A stretch of DNA of 64,000 bases, from NCBI RefSeq assembly GCF_009708175.1, contig NZ_WMBB01000010.1, positions 124,001 through 188,000 on the forward strand. The letters are read 5' to 3'. The stretch comes from Nocardia aurantiaca (GTDB lineage: Bacteria > Actinomycetota > Actinomycetes > Mycobacteriales > Mycobacteriaceae). Each line of letters opens with the position of its first letter. The stretch's first letter is position 1. The position numbers and the translations under genes were made by a program. A model generated the notes under the pieces. It did no database searches. It was not told where the DNA came from and saw only the letters and a list, made by a program, of their open reading frames with translations. Below are positions 34,501 through 42,860 of the stretch, one piece after another.

Positions 34501-35193
34501 GACCATCAGATCGATCGGCACCTCGTGGATGGAACGCTGATCCTGCACCGAGAAGGCGCGCAGCTCGGAGATCTCGTCGCCCCAGAACTCCACGCGCACC
34601 GGATGATCCGCGGTCGGCGGGAAGACGTCCAGAATGCCGCCGCGCACCGCGAACTCGCCGCGCTTGCCGACCATGTCGACCCGCTCGTAGGCGAATTCCA
34701 CCAGCCGCGTGAGCAATTCGTCGAAATCGAATTCGGCGCCGCGCCGCAGCACGATGGGCTCGATCTCCCCCAGCCCCGCCGCCATCGGCTGCATGAGCGA
34801 GCGCACCGTGGTCACCACCACCCGCAGCGGGCCGGCGAAGCCCGGGTCCTCCGGATGCGCCAGCCGCCGCAGCACCTGCAGCCGCCGACCCACGGTGTCC
34901 GCACCGGGCGAGAGCCGCTCATGCGGCAGCGTCTCCCAGGACGGGAACAGCGCGACCGCGTCGCCCAGCATCTCCGTCAGCTCGACGGTCAGATCGTCGG
35001 CCTCGCGACCGGTGGCCGTCACCACCAGCAGCGGGCGCTGCTCGGCAATCGTCGACGCCACGAACGGCCGCACGGCCGAGGGCGCGACCAGCATGGCCGA
35101 CTCCCGCCCGATCAGGTTCCTGACCTGCTCCAGGGCCGCGTCGGCACCGGCCACCGCAGCCAGGCCCGCCAGAGGTGGACGATGGGTGGTCAT
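31576..35193 (-). CDS. mfd: Transcription-repair coupling factor Mfd
   Basis: A 1205-residue DNA translocase that removes stalled RNA polymerase and recruits UvrA. Order: UvrB-like N-terminal domains (about 1-350), the RNA polymerase-interacting RID (around VHDQHGIGRFVEM and LVIEYA), then the RecG-like motor with Walker A ICGDVGYGKTEIA, DEEQ box VVIDEEQRFG, TMSATPIPRTL and HQLRGRVGRS, and the TRCF C-terminal domain. GAGGAG lies 9 nt before ATG 35193. Full-length and unremarkable. Confidence 0.97.
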   Translation of the reverse strand: MTTHRPPLAGLAAVAGADAALEQVRNLIGRESAMLVAPSAVRPFVASTIAEQRPLLVVTATGREADDLTVELTEMLGDAVALFPSWETLPHERLSPGADTVGRRLQVLRRLAHPEDPGFAGPLRVVVTTVRSLMQPMAAGLGEIEPIVLRRGAEFDFDELLTRLVEFAYERVDMVGKRGEFAVRGGILDVFPPTADHPVRVEFWGDEISELRAFSVQDQRSIHEVPIDLMVAPPCRELLLTTALRERAARIAAENPADAALVEMLEKISQGVPVEGMEALLPVLQPGGLQLLVDALPAETHVLLCDPEKIRTRAADLVRTGQEFLEASWTAASFGGAAPLGAHGLDLAASGYRGLDVVHADAERRGLPWWTLSPLAADDPREIALPVLAAASARGSEELVATIFASLRAHVATGGRAVIVVAGHGTAQRILERLADAEVPAAALEAGAEPVRGLVGVLCGSLHDGVVFDDAKLVVIAESDLTGNRVTAPGEGKKLPARRRNQVDPLALTAGDMVVHDQHGIGRFVEMIERTVGGARREYLVIEYAPSKRGQPGDRLFVPMDSLDQLSRYVGGEMPSLSKLGGSDWANTKRKARKAVREIATELVQLYAARQAAPGHAFGADTPWQQEMEDAFAFTETVDQLSAIAEVKSDMEKAVPMDRVICGDVGYGKTEIAVRAAFKAVQDGKQVAVLVPTTLLAQQHLQTFTERMAGFPVVVKGLSRFTDPAESREVLEGMATKDVDIVVGTHRLLQTGVRWKDLGLVVIDEEQRFGVEHKEHIKALRTHVDVLTMSATPIPRTLEMSLAGIREMSTILTPPEERHPVLTYVGAYNDKQVAAAIRRELLRDGQVFYVHNRVSSIDKAAKRIRDLVPEARVVVAHGQMNEDMLEKTVQGFWEREFDVLVCTTIIETGLDISNANTLIVERADALGLSQLHQLRGRVGRSRERGYAYFLYPPEKPLTETAYDRLATISQNSDLGAGMAVAMKDLEIRGAGNVLGAEQSGHVAGVGFDLYVRLVGEAVEAYRAAADGRPISVDEEVKEVRIDLPVDAHIPPDYIASDRLRLEAYRKLAAAQDDSALSAVVEELVDRYGPLPIEVGRLVSVAKLRLLAREYAIAEIGVTGTTLKVSPLQLPDSKQLRLKRLYPNATYRAATGIVQLPLPRVEDSVGAARVRDVQVLQFVADLLLALDGKAPGAVDVKVSAEVLAPR

Positions 35194-35331
35194 GGGGCAG
35201 ACTCCTCGGCGCGGATCAGCGTTTCAGACGGCCAACCGAGTCTAATCACCCGTTGTGACAGGTTCAGCACGCAGACACATTCGTTCGCCACGCAGGCGCA
35301 CCGGGCCGCGCTCACCGCGCCCGGCTCGCGC

Positions 35332-35979
35332 TCACTGCACGTAGCGCCGCAGCCGCCGGGCCGCGAATTCCCTGAAGTAGGCGACCTTCTCCTCCGGCAC
35401 GATGCTCGGCAGCAGGAAGTACCAGGCGCGCTCCATGCGGGTCGCCATCTGGTCGATGGAATCCGTGCTGACCGCGACGATGTGGACGCCGGAGGTCACC
35501 TCCTGCAGCAGCAGACCAATGGTCTCGGGATCCAGGTCGGGCTTGAGATCCCCCTGGCTGATGGCGCGTTCGGCGAGCAATCGGTGCGTCTCGCCCCACG
35601 TCTTGGCGATATTGTCGCCGCTCGCCCCGCGGTAGTCGCCGATCTGGTGGGTGAGTTTGAGCATCGCGCCGACCATGGGGTCGTTCATGGTGAGATCGGC
35701 GACCACGTACGTGATCCCGATGCACGCCTCCAGCGCGGGCACCCGCGGATCGAAGAATCCCTGGCATGCGCTGACAAGTCGCTCGTTGCCCTGATCGACG
35801 ACCGCGCGCGCCAGCTCTTCCTTGGATCCGAAATGAAAGTACAACGCGCCCTTGGTCACATTCGACTGCGCGATGATCTCGGACAGGGACGCGTTCGCGT
35901 AGCCCAGTCGCAGAAAGACATCGGCCGCGCCCGCGAGCACGGAATCGCGAGTGATCTCCGCACGCGCTTGCCTAGCCAT
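35332..35979 (-). CDS. TetR regulator of the gamma-butyrolactone-receptor type (ArpA/ScbR-like)
   Basis: A 215-residue TetR-family repressor. The HTH region AITRDSVLAGAADVFLRLGY-like start (here EITRDSVLAGAADVFLRLGY) followed by ASLSEIIAQSNVTKGALYFH and FGSKEELARAVVDQG is the hallmark of butyrolactone receptors. The C-terminal ligand domain follows. No AfsA-type butyrolactone synthase gene is in the window, so it is orphan here. A tandem 18-bp repeat at 36011-36046, just upstream, may be its operator. Confidence 0.82.
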   Translation of the reverse strand: MARQARAEITRDSVLAGAADVFLRLGYANASLSEIIAQSNVTKGALYFHFGSKEELARAVVDQGNERLVSACQGFFDPRVPALEACIGITYVVADLTMNDPMVGAMLKLTHQIGDYRGASGDNIAKTWGETHRLLAERAISQGDLKPDLDPETIGLLLQEVTSGVHIVAVSTDSIDQMATRMERAWYFLLPSIVPEEKVAYFREFAARRLRRYVQ

Positions 35980-36010
35980 CAGATCCGCCTGTCATCAAAC
36001 CAGCCATCCT

Positions 36011-36046
36011 GAAGTAGACCGACATCCCGAAGTTGACCGACATCAC
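36011..36046. repeat. Tandem 18-bp repeat upstream of the butyrolactone-receptor-like gene
   Basis: GAAGTAGACCGACATCCC is followed directly by GAAGTTGACCGACATCAC: two copies with a few differences, 32-67 bp upstream of the regulator's ATG. A direct-repeat operator is one reading. Confidence 0.55.
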
Positions 36047-36208
36047 AGTTCGAACAGCACTCGAAGGATGGGTGAACCGTACCACCCGGCTGCGCGCTGC
36101 CAGCCGATTCGAGCATTCGATCCATCCTCCTTCGCAATTCGCTGGTTAACTGTCCAGTTCCGCCGCGCTACGACAGACATATCAGACCAAATTCCAGACC
36201 GCAGGGTT

Positions 36209-36862
36209 CTATAACCCCTTGCCGCTCGGCCATTCCGACGCCAGGACGGGGTCCGCCTCCAGATGCGCGAGGCCGTTCCAGCACAGGTTCACCAGATGCG
36301 CGGCCACCACCTCCTTGGACGGCTGGCGCTCGTCCAGCCACCAGGTCGCCGCCGTCGCAACCATCCCCACCAGCGCCTGCCCGTACAACGTGGCCAGATT
36401 CGGGTCCAGGCCGCGGCGCTCGAAATCCCCGGCGAGAATGTGCGCCACCTGATTGACGGCCTCGTTCAGCAGACTCGAGTACGTGCCCTCCGCGGCCGAC
36501 ACCGGCTGATCCCGCATGAGGATCCGGAACCCGTCGGTGCGCTCCTCCATATAGGTGAGCAACGCCAGCGCCACCTGCTCGAGCCGCACCCGTGAACGAT
36601 TCTGGGTGAGCGAGGAGGTGATCATCTCCAGCAACGTCGACATCTCCCGGTCGACCACCACGGCGTAGAGCCCCTCCTTGCCGCCGAAGTGCTCGTACAC
36701 CACCGGCTTCGACACCTGCGCCCGCGCGGCGATCTCCTCTATCGAGGTGGCGTCGTACCCCCGCTCGGCGAACAGCGCCCGGCCGATCTCGATGAGCTGC
36801 TGACGGCGCTGGGTTCCGGTCATGCGCGCCCGCGCCGGTCTGGGACCCTCGCCCGCGGTCAT
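36209..36862 (-). CDS. TetR-family regulator (Rv1019-like position)
   Basis: A 217-residue TetR repressor. The HTH reads RRQQLIEIGRALFAERGYDA, then TSIEEIAARAQVSKPVVYEH and FGGKEGLYAVVVDRE. The C-terminal domain ends with LCWNGLAHLEADPVL. GGGAGG lies 7 nt before ATG 36862; longer in-frame starts are rejected. It lies between mfd and glmU, where M. tuberculosis has Rv1019. Target unknown. Confidence 0.88.
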   Translation of the reverse strand: MTAGEGPRPARARMTGTQRRQQLIEIGRALFAERGYDATSIEEIAARAQVSKPVVYEHFGGKEGLYAVVVDREMSTLLEMITSSLTQNRSRVRLEQVALALLTYMEERTDGFRILMRDQPVSAAEGTYSSLLNEAVNQVAHILAGDFERRGLDPNLATLYGQALVGMVATAATWWLDERQPSKEVVAAHLVNLCWNGLAHLEADPVLASEWPSGKGL

Positions 36863-37148
36863 GCTCGCGCCTCCCTGCTTCGCCGTCATTTGCCCTACAA
36901 CTGTTCCAGACTTCTCGGCACAACGCGGCCAGGGGGGACTCGCCGTCGGTATTCGCCAACGTAACAACCATTTGTCTGGATCGGGGTAACTCCCGGGGTA
37001 CGGGCCGAGTCTGTCTGTCGTAACCGCCGGTCCGCGACGCGAACCGGCCCGCACCTGACTCGCCGGCAAGAAACACGGAGGGGCGGGGGTGCACAGTTCG
37101 ACGCAGAGGCGTAGTTCATGCGAGGATCAGACCCGCATGACGCTGCAA

Positions 37149-37219
37149 TCCGCCGTGGTGTAATGGCAGCACAACTGATTTTGGTTCAGTTTGTCCAGGT
37201 TCGAGTCCTGGCGGCGGAG
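37149..37219 (+). tRNA. tRNA-Gln (UUG anticodon)
   Basis: TCCGCCG at 37149 pairs with CGGCGGA at 37212-37218. The anticodon arm is ACTGA-TTTTGGT-TCAGT with TTG in the anticodon positions, and GGTTCGAGTCC is the T-arm. About 71 nt; CCA is not encoded. It lies 108 bp upstream of glmU, as is common in actinobacteria. Confidence 0.95.
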
Positions 37220-37326
37220 CTCGCGAGCAGGGTCGATATGGTTGGCCCCGCACAACATCGCTGACCCACACTGTGGCCCAGCACAACCTGACTCAGCACA
37301 CGATGACCGGCAGCCGAGGGAGATCC

Positions 37327-38829
37327 ATGCCACAGCAGACCGCCGTCGTCGTTCTCGCCGCCGGAGCCGGAACCCGAATGCGGTCCAAGACACCCAAGGT
37401 GTTGCACCCGCTCGCCGGTCGGAGCATGCTCGCCCACGCGTTGCATGCCGCGCACGAGATCGATCCGACGTCGCTCATCACCGTGATCGGCCACGATCGC
37501 GAACAGGTCGGCGACGCGGTCGGCAAGGTGGGAGCCGAACTGGGCCGCCAGATCGTCCTGGCCGTGCAGGAGGAACAGCGCGGCACCGGGCATGCCGTGC
37601 AGTGCGCGCTCGCCTCGCTGCCGGAGAACTTCGACGGCGACGTCCTCGTCACCTACGCCGACGTGCCGCTGCTGGACGGGCACACGCTGCACGCACTGCT
37701 CGATGAGCACCGCAGCTACTCCGACGGATCCGCGGTCACCGTCCTGACTTTCGAACCCGAGGACCCCAACGGCTACGGGCGCATCGTGCGCGATGCCGAC
37801 GGACAGGTGCTGGAGATCGTCGAGCACGCCGACGCCACCCCGGCGCAGGCCGCCATCAGCGAGGTCAACTCCGGCGTCTACGTCTTCGACGCGGCCGTGC
37901 TGCGAATCATGATCTCGCGCATCGACACCGCCAACGCCCGCCATGAGCTGTACCTCACCGACGTGCTCAAGCTGGCCCGCGAGGCCGGGCACCCGGTGCA
38001 CGGCGCGCGGCTGATCGATTCCGCCAAGGTCACCGGCGTGAACGACCGGGTGCAACTGGCCGGCGCCGCTCGCACCCTCAACCGCTACATCCTGGAACGG
38101 CACATGCGCGCCGGGGTCACCATCATCGATCCGGCCACCACCTGGATCGACGGCAATGTGGTGATCGGCCGCGACGCCGTCATCCGGCCGGGCGTACAAC
38201 TGTTGGGCGACACCGTGATCGGCGAGGACGCCGAGATCGGACCGGACTGCACGCTCACCGACGTCACCGTCGGCGACCGCGCCAAGGTGGTGCGCACGCA
38301 CGGCGAGAAGGCGAGCATCGGCCCGGGCGCCAGCGTGGGTCCCTTCGCCTATCTGCGGCCCGGCACCTCGCTCGGAGAAGAGGGCAAAATCGGCGGCTTC
38401 GTCGAGACCAAGAACGCCACCATCGGCGCGCACTCCAAGGTCCCGCACCTCACCTACGTGGGCGACGCCACCATCGGCGAGTACAGCAATATCGGGGCGT
38501 CCAGCGTTTTCGTCAATTACGACGGGGTCAAGAAACACCACACCACGGTCGGCTCGCACGTGCGCACCGGCAGCGACACCATGTTCGTCGCACCGATCAC
38601 CGTGGGTGACGGCGCGTACTCGGCGGCGGGTACTGTACTGCGCAGGAACGTCCCCCCGGGGGCGCTCGCGGTGTCGGGTGGAGCACAGCGCAATATTGAC
38701 GGCTGGGTGCAGCGCAATCGCCCCGGCACCGACGCAGCCCGCGCGGCCGAAGCGGCCCTCGCGGCTATCCCGGATCCTCCGGGAACCACCGAGATATCCA
38801 ACGAGCAAAAGGATGGCGAACGTCAGTGA
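37327..38829 (+). CDS. glmU: Bifunctional GlmU (N-acetylglucosamine-1-P uridyltransferase/acetyltransferase)
   Basis: A 500-residue bifunctional enzyme making UDP-GlcNAc for peptidoglycan. The pyrophosphorylase domain has LAAGAGTRMRSKTPKVLHPL. The C-terminal left-handed beta-helix has hexapeptide repeats and GVNDRVQLA as the linker-region marker, plus YLRPGTSLGEEGKIGGFVETKN and YDGVKKHHTTVG. ATG 37327 has GGGAG 5 nt upstream; an earlier in-frame ATG extends toward the tRNA and is rejected. Its stop overlaps prs (GTGA). Confidence 0.97.
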   Translation: MPQQTAVVVLAAGAGTRMRSKTPKVLHPLAGRSMLAHALHAAHEIDPTSLITVIGHDREQVGDAVGKVGAELGRQIVLAVQEEQRGTGHAVQCALASLPENFDGDVLVTYADVPLLDGHTLHALLDEHRSYSDGSAVTVLTFEPEDPNGYGRIVRDADGQVLEIVEHADATPAQAAISEVNSGVYVFDAAVLRIMISRIDTANARHELYLTDVLKLAREAGHPVHGARLIDSAKVTGVNDRVQLAGAARTLNRYILERHMRAGVTIIDPATTWIDGNVVIGRDAVIRPGVQLLGDTVIGEDAEIGPDCTLTDVTVGDRAKVVRTHGEKASIGPGASVGPFAYLRPGTSLGEEGKIGGFVETKNATIGAHSKVPHLTYVGDATIGEYSNIGASSVFVNYDGVKKHHTTVGSHVRTGSDTMFVAPITVGDGAYSAAGTVLRRNVPPGALAVSGGAQRNIDGWVQRNRPGTDAARAAEAALAAIPDPPGTTEISNEQKDGERQ

Positions 38830-39806
38830 CCGCGTTCTCTACCGATAACCACAAGAATCTGATGCTGTTCTCGGGGCGCGCTCATCCTGAGCTCGCCGAG
38901 GCGGTGGCCAAGGAACTCAATGTTCACGTCACCCCCCAGACCGCGCGCGACTTCGCGAACGGTGAGACCTTCGTTCGGTTCGAGGAATCGGTCCGCGGCT
39001 CCGACGCTTTCGTGCTGCAGAGCTTCCCGGCCCCGCTGAACCAGTGGGTCATGGAGCACCTGATCATGCTCGACGCACTCAAGCGCGGTTCGGCCAAGCG
39101 CATCACCTCGGTGCTGCCCTTCTATCCCTACGCCCGTCAGGACAAGAAGCACCGCGGCCGTGAGCCCATCTCCGCCCGCCTGATCGCGGACCTGCTCAAG
39201 ACCGCGGGCGCGGACCGCATCATCACCATCGACCTGCACACCGATCAGATCCAGGGCTTCTTCGACGGCCCGGTCGATCACATGCACGCGCAGGTGCAGC
39301 TGGCCGAGCACATCCGCAACAACTACGACCTGTCCAACATCACGGTCGTCTCCCCCGACGCCGGCCGGGTGAAGGTCGCCGAGAAGTGGGCCAACTCGCT
39401 GGCGGACGCGCCGATGGCCTTCATCCACAAGACCCGCGATCCGCTGGTCCCCAACCAGACCGTCTCCAACCGCGTGGTCGGTGAGGTCGAGGGCCGCACC
39501 TGCATCCTGATCGACGACATGATCGACACCGGCGGCACCATCGCCGGCGCGGTCAAGGTGCTGAAGAAGGCCGGCGCGGACGATGTCGTCATCGCCGCCA
39601 CCCACGGCATCCTGTCCGCCCCGGCCTCCGAGCGCCTCGCCAACTGCGGGGCCAAGGAGGTCGTGGTGACCAACACCCTGCCGATCGAGGAAGAAAAGAA
39701 GTTCCCGACGCTGACCGTGCTCTCGATTGCCCCGCTGCTGGCGCAGACCATTCGCGAGGTCTTCGAAAACGGTTCCGTCACCGGCCTTTTCAACGGGAAC
39801 GCCTAA
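38826..39806 (+). CDS. prs: Ribose-phosphate pyrophosphokinase
   Basis: A 326-residue class I PRPP synthase converting ribose-5-phosphate and ATP to PRPP. Intact marks are FVRFEESVRGSDAFVLQSF, YPYARQDKKHRGREPI, the Mg2+/PP loop RIITIDLHTDQIQGFF, and the ribose-phosphate loop CILIDDMIDTGGTI. GTG 38826 overlaps the glmU stop. A strong terminator follows at 39915. Confidence 0.98.
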   Translation: MTAFSTDNHKNLMLFSGRAHPELAEAVAKELNVHVTPQTARDFANGETFVRFEESVRGSDAFVLQSFPAPLNQWVMEHLIMLDALKRGSAKRITSVLPFYPYARQDKKHRGREPISARLIADLLKTAGADRIITIDLHTDQIQGFFDGPVDHMHAQVQLAEHIRNNYDLSNITVVSPDAGRVKVAEKWANSLADAPMAFIHKTRDPLVPNQTVSNRVVGEVEGRTCILIDDMIDTGGTIAGAVKVLKKAGADDVVIAATHGILSAPASERLANCGAKEVVVTNTLPIEEEKKFPTLTVLSIAPLLAQTIREVFENGSVTGLFNGNA

Positions 39807-39914
39807 CCGGAACTCTCGCGGGCCCTCCGCTGCGCCTCTCCACGCTCGGGCTTCGAGCGTCCCGAACCCCGCTGCCGCGGGGCCGAGAACCCCGCGCGAG
39901 CGTCCGGCCGCACC

Positions 39915-39952
39915 GAAGAGCGCCCCTTCTGCTTACAGGAGGGGCGCTCTTC
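39915..39952 (+). terminator. Terminator after prs
   Basis: GAAGAGCGCCCCT and AGGGGCGCTCTTC form a perfect 13-bp stem with a 12-nt loop, 109 bp past the prs stop. Confidence 0.85.
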
Positions 39953-40064
39953 GCATGAAATGGGAGCGGCAATCGATGTCCGTTTCGGCGGGCAGGCGGT
40001 AGCGTTGAATCCGGACTCAGGGTTTGCTAATGGTGCGCTGCTCAGCGCGGAGAGGTGGTGCCGA

Positions 40065-40397
40065 ATGGCCGACCGGCCCGACGAAGACGATGCCCGCGTG
40101 ATGGACGAGGTCTTCGACACCGATCACGTCTTCGACAGCGATGTCGACAACCTCGACTACGACCTCGGCGACGACGACCAGGAAGACGAGATCCGCGAGT
40201 ACGAGCGATACATCTCCGACCCGCCCGAGGAACTGGTCATCCGCAATCGCGAGAACGACGACACCGGCAGGCTCGGCATCGGAGCCGAACTGGACCAGGA
40301 GTGGTCGCGTCGCCGGCAACGCGAGGAGTTCGTCGCCGAGGACGACCGGCCCGCGGAGCTCGCCGCCATGGACATCGTGGAGGAACTCGGTGATTAG
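40065..40397 (+). CDS. Acidic hypothetical protein
   Basis: A 110-residue, very acidic protein (DEDDARVMDEVFDTDHVFDS, then DYDLGDDDQEDEIREYERY). No domain is recognised. GAGAGGTGG stands before ATG 40065; an earlier ATG at 39960 is rejected. Codon usage is as in neighbours, so it is likely expressed. It could be a soluble partner of a nucleic-acid or calcium-binding process, but nothing supports a specific role. Confidence 0.65.
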   Translation: MADRPDEDDARVMDEVFDTDHVFDSDVDNLDYDLGDDDQEDEIREYERYISDPPEELVIRNRENDDTGRLGIGAELDQEWSRRRQREEFVAEDDRPAELAAMDIVEELGD

Positions 40398-40467
40398 GAC
40401 TGTTGCGTAGCATGTCCCGCCCGTGGATATCTCTGAAGACGCACACCACGACCGAGGAGGGCGCGAC

Positions 40468-41211
40468 ATGAGCACGCCGCCGCACGAGCCCGGCAAGCCG
40501 TCGGACGAATCCGGCACGCCGCCGGAAGAACCCGGCATCGGACCGGCCGACATGTTCAAGAAATCCGACAAACCGGCAGCTGAGACACCCGAATCCGCCT
40601 CGGAGGCACCGGTCTCGGATACGCCATCGGTCTCGCACACGCCGCCCGCGGACGATCTCACCACGCGGTACACACCGGACACTCCCCCATCCCAGCCCGA
40701 GCCCACCCAATTCAATCCGGCCGCGGCCCCACCGCAGTATCCGGCGGGCGGGGTGTACGGCTACCCGCCGCAGGGCCATCAGCCGCCGGAGGGTTCCTAC
40801 CCGCCGGGCGGCGGCTACCCGTCCTATCCCCAGGGCTCGCAGCCACCGTATCCGCAGCAGTTCGGGCCGGGCCAACAGCCCTATGGGCAACAGCCGTACG
40901 GGCAACAGTCGTACGGGCAGCAGCCGTACGGGCAGTCGTATCAGCCGTATCCGGGCGGCGCGAATTACGGTGCGCCGCCGCACACCGGACCTCAGACGTT
41001 CTCGATCATCGGATTCGTCTGCGCGGCCATCGCACTCATCTTCTGCCCGCCGCTGTTCGGCATCGCCGGCATCGTGCTCGGCGTGATCGGCCACAACAAG
41101 GGCGAACCACTGGGCAAGTGGGCGGCCGTCGCCGCCGGTGTGGCCATGGTTCTCGGGATCATCATCGGGGTCGCGATCTACGGCTCCGGGGTCATGCCGA
41201 ACACTAGGTGA
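40468..41211 (+). CDS. Pro/Gly/Gln-rich DUF4190-type membrane protein
   Basis: A 247-residue protein. The first 165 residues are a disordered Pro-rich tail with YGQQP-type repeats (residues about 134-154). Two TM helices follow: FSIIGFVCAAIALIFCPPLF and AAVAAGVAMVLGIIIGVAIY, with GIAGIVLGVIGHNKGE between, the DUF4190 pattern. GAGGAG lies 7-8 nt before ATG 40468. Such proteins are common envelope proteins of unknown function in actinobacteria. Confidence 0.8.
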   Translation: MSTPPHEPGKPSDESGTPPEEPGIGPADMFKKSDKPAAETPESASEAPVSDTPSVSHTPPADDLTTRYTPDTPPSQPEPTQFNPAAAPPQYPAGGVYGYPPQGHQPPEGSYPPGGGYPSYPQGSQPPYPQQFGPGQQPYGQQPYGQQSYGQQPYGQSYQPYPGGANYGAPPHTGPQTFSIIGFVCAAIALIFCPPLFGIAGIVLGVIGHNKGEPLGKWAAVAAGVAMVLGIIIGVAIYGSGVMPNTR

Positions 41212-41213
41212 CC

Positions 41214-41852
41214 ATGACCGCATTCACCGGATTCCCGCTCGCCGGACTGGATTTCTACGAGGACCTGGAAGCCGACAACTCCAAGGCCTTCTGGAACGCC
41301 CACAAGAAGGTGTGGGAGCAGTCCGTCCGGGATCCGATGAAAGCCCTTGTCGCCGAACTCGAGCCGGACTTCGGCGAAGCCAAGATCTTCCGCCCGTACC
41401 GGGATGTGCGCTTCGCCAAGGACAAGTCACCGTACAAGAACCACCAGGGCGCGGTGGTGTACAGCGCGCGGTATTCCGGGTGGTACGTGCAGATCGGCGC
41501 GGCCGGGCTGCGGGTGGCGGGCGGCATGTACGCCGCCGAGACCACCCAGCTCGCCGCGCTGCGGGTCGCCATCGACGACGAGGTGCGCGGGGCGGAGCTG
41601 GAAGGGCTGATCGCACAGCTGATCTCGACCGGATACCAGATCGGCGGGGACAAGCTGGTGACCAAGCCCAAGGGTTACGACATCGATCATCCGCGCATCG
41701 AATTGCTGCGGCACAAGTCCCTCACCGCTGGAAAGGATTTCGGCGCCCCCACATGGCTGAGCACCCCGCGCGCCGCCCAGGAGATCCGGGCGGCGTGGGA
41801 GGAGATGCGGCCGCTCATCGAGTGGCTGGCGGCGGTGACGGCGCAGAGGTAG
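41214..41852 (+). CDS. DUF2461 domain protein
   Basis: A 212-residue protein of the DUF2461/TIGR02453 family: FPLAGLDFYEDLEADNSKAF, WNAHKKVWEQSVRDP, and KIFRPYRDVRFAKDKSPYKN are diagnostic. Function is unknown. ATG 41214 is preferred, with AGGTG just upstream; GTG 41208, overlapping the previous stop, would add two residues. It ends 37 bp from the convergent egtD. Confidence 0.9.
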   Translation: MTAFTGFPLAGLDFYEDLEADNSKAFWNAHKKVWEQSVRDPMKALVAELEPDFGEAKIFRPYRDVRFAKDKSPYKNHQGAVVYSARYSGWYVQIGAAGLRVAGGMYAAETTQLAALRVAIDDEVRGAELEGLIAQLISTGYQIGGDKLVTKPKGYDIDHPRIELLRHKSLTAGKDFGAPTWLSTPRAAQEIRAAWEEMRPLIEWLAAVTAQR

Positions 41853-41888
41853 CCGCCACCGGCCGAGAGCCTGTCCACGCTGCGCGGG

Positions 41889-42860
41889 CTACCTGCGCTC
41901 CGCGAGCACCAGGGCGAACCGCTCATCGGGATCGGTCCACACCCGCTCGGTGGTGAAACCGGCCGCATCCAGCTCGCTGTCGAGGACCTCGCGCCGGAAT
42001 TTGGCGGAGATCTCGGTGCGCAACTGCTCGCCCGCCGCGAAATCGACGGTCAGGTCGAGGTCCGCGATGTGGACGGTCATGGTCTCGGTGGCCGCCAGGC
42101 GCATCTCGATCCACTCGCGCTCAATGTCCCAGACAGCGATGTGCGCGAACTTCTCCGGCTCGAAATTCGCACCCAGGCGGGAATTGAGGACGTGCAACAC
42201 ATTCCGGTTGAATTCCGCGGTGACACCGGCGGCGTCGTCGTAGGCGGGGACCAATACCGCCGGGTCGATGACCAGGCCCGCGCCGAGCAGCAGCTGCTCG
42301 CCCGGTTCCAGGACATCCCGGATGCCGCCGAGGAATTCGGCGCGCTCGGCGGGGATCAGATTGCCGATGGTCCCGCCCAGGAAGGCGACCATGCGGCGGC
42401 CGCCGCCGGGCAGGTTGTCCAGGGTGGCGGTGAAGTCACTGACCACGCCGTGCACGCCCAGGCCCGGGAATTCCGAGGCCACCTCATCTGCCGCCATGCG
42501 CAGGGCGGAGACGGAGACGTCCTGCGGCACATAGCTCTTCAGCGGGCCTTCGGACTTCATGGCGTTCAGCAGCAGCCGGGTCTTGGCCGCCGATCCCGCA
42601 CCCAGCTCGACCAGCACCTCGGCCTGCGCGATCCGCGCGATCTCGCTGACGACCCCCTCCAGCAGGGCCCGTTCGGTCCGGGTCGGGTAGTACTCCGGCA
42701 GTTCGGTGATCTTCTCGAACAACTCGCTGCCGCGCGCGTCGTAGAACCATTTGGGCGGCAACCACTTCGGTTCCGCAGTCAGTCCGCGCCGGACGTCCGC
42801 GCGCAACGCGGTCGTCAAATCCTCGTCGGTCAGATGGATTTCCACCGTAGCCGCAGTCAT
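41889..42860 (-). CDS. egtD: L-histidine N-alpha-methyltransferase
   Basis: A 323-residue SAM-dependent methyltransferase converting histidine to hercynine, the first committed step of ergothioneine synthesis. Motifs: KWFYDARGSELFEKITELPE, the SAM site LVELGAGSAAKTRLLL, and VAFLGGTIGNLIPAER. The length matches M. smegmatis EgtD. Its ATG overlaps the egtC stop (ATGA); it is last in egtABCD. Confidence 0.97.
   Translation of the reverse strand: MTAATVEIHLTDEDLTTALRADVRRGLTAEPKWLPPKWFYDARGSELFEKITELPEYYPTRTERALLEGVVSEIARIAQAEVLVELGAGSAAKTRLLLNAMKSEGPLKSYVPQDVSVSALRMAADEVASEFPGLGVHGVVSDFTATLDNLPGGGRRMVAFLGGTIGNLIPAERAEFLGGIRDVLEPGEQLLLGAGLVIDPAVLVPAYDDAAGVTAEFNRNVLHVLNSRLGANFEPEKFAHIAVWDIEREWIEMRLAATETMTVHIADLDLTVDFAAGEQLRTEISAKFRREVLDSELDAAGFTTERVWTDPDERFALVLAERR

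Noticed and set aside
40870..40940. Short direct repeats that could suggest a CRISPR or minisatellite
   Set aside because: They encode YGQQP peptide repeats in frame inside the DUF4190-type protein.
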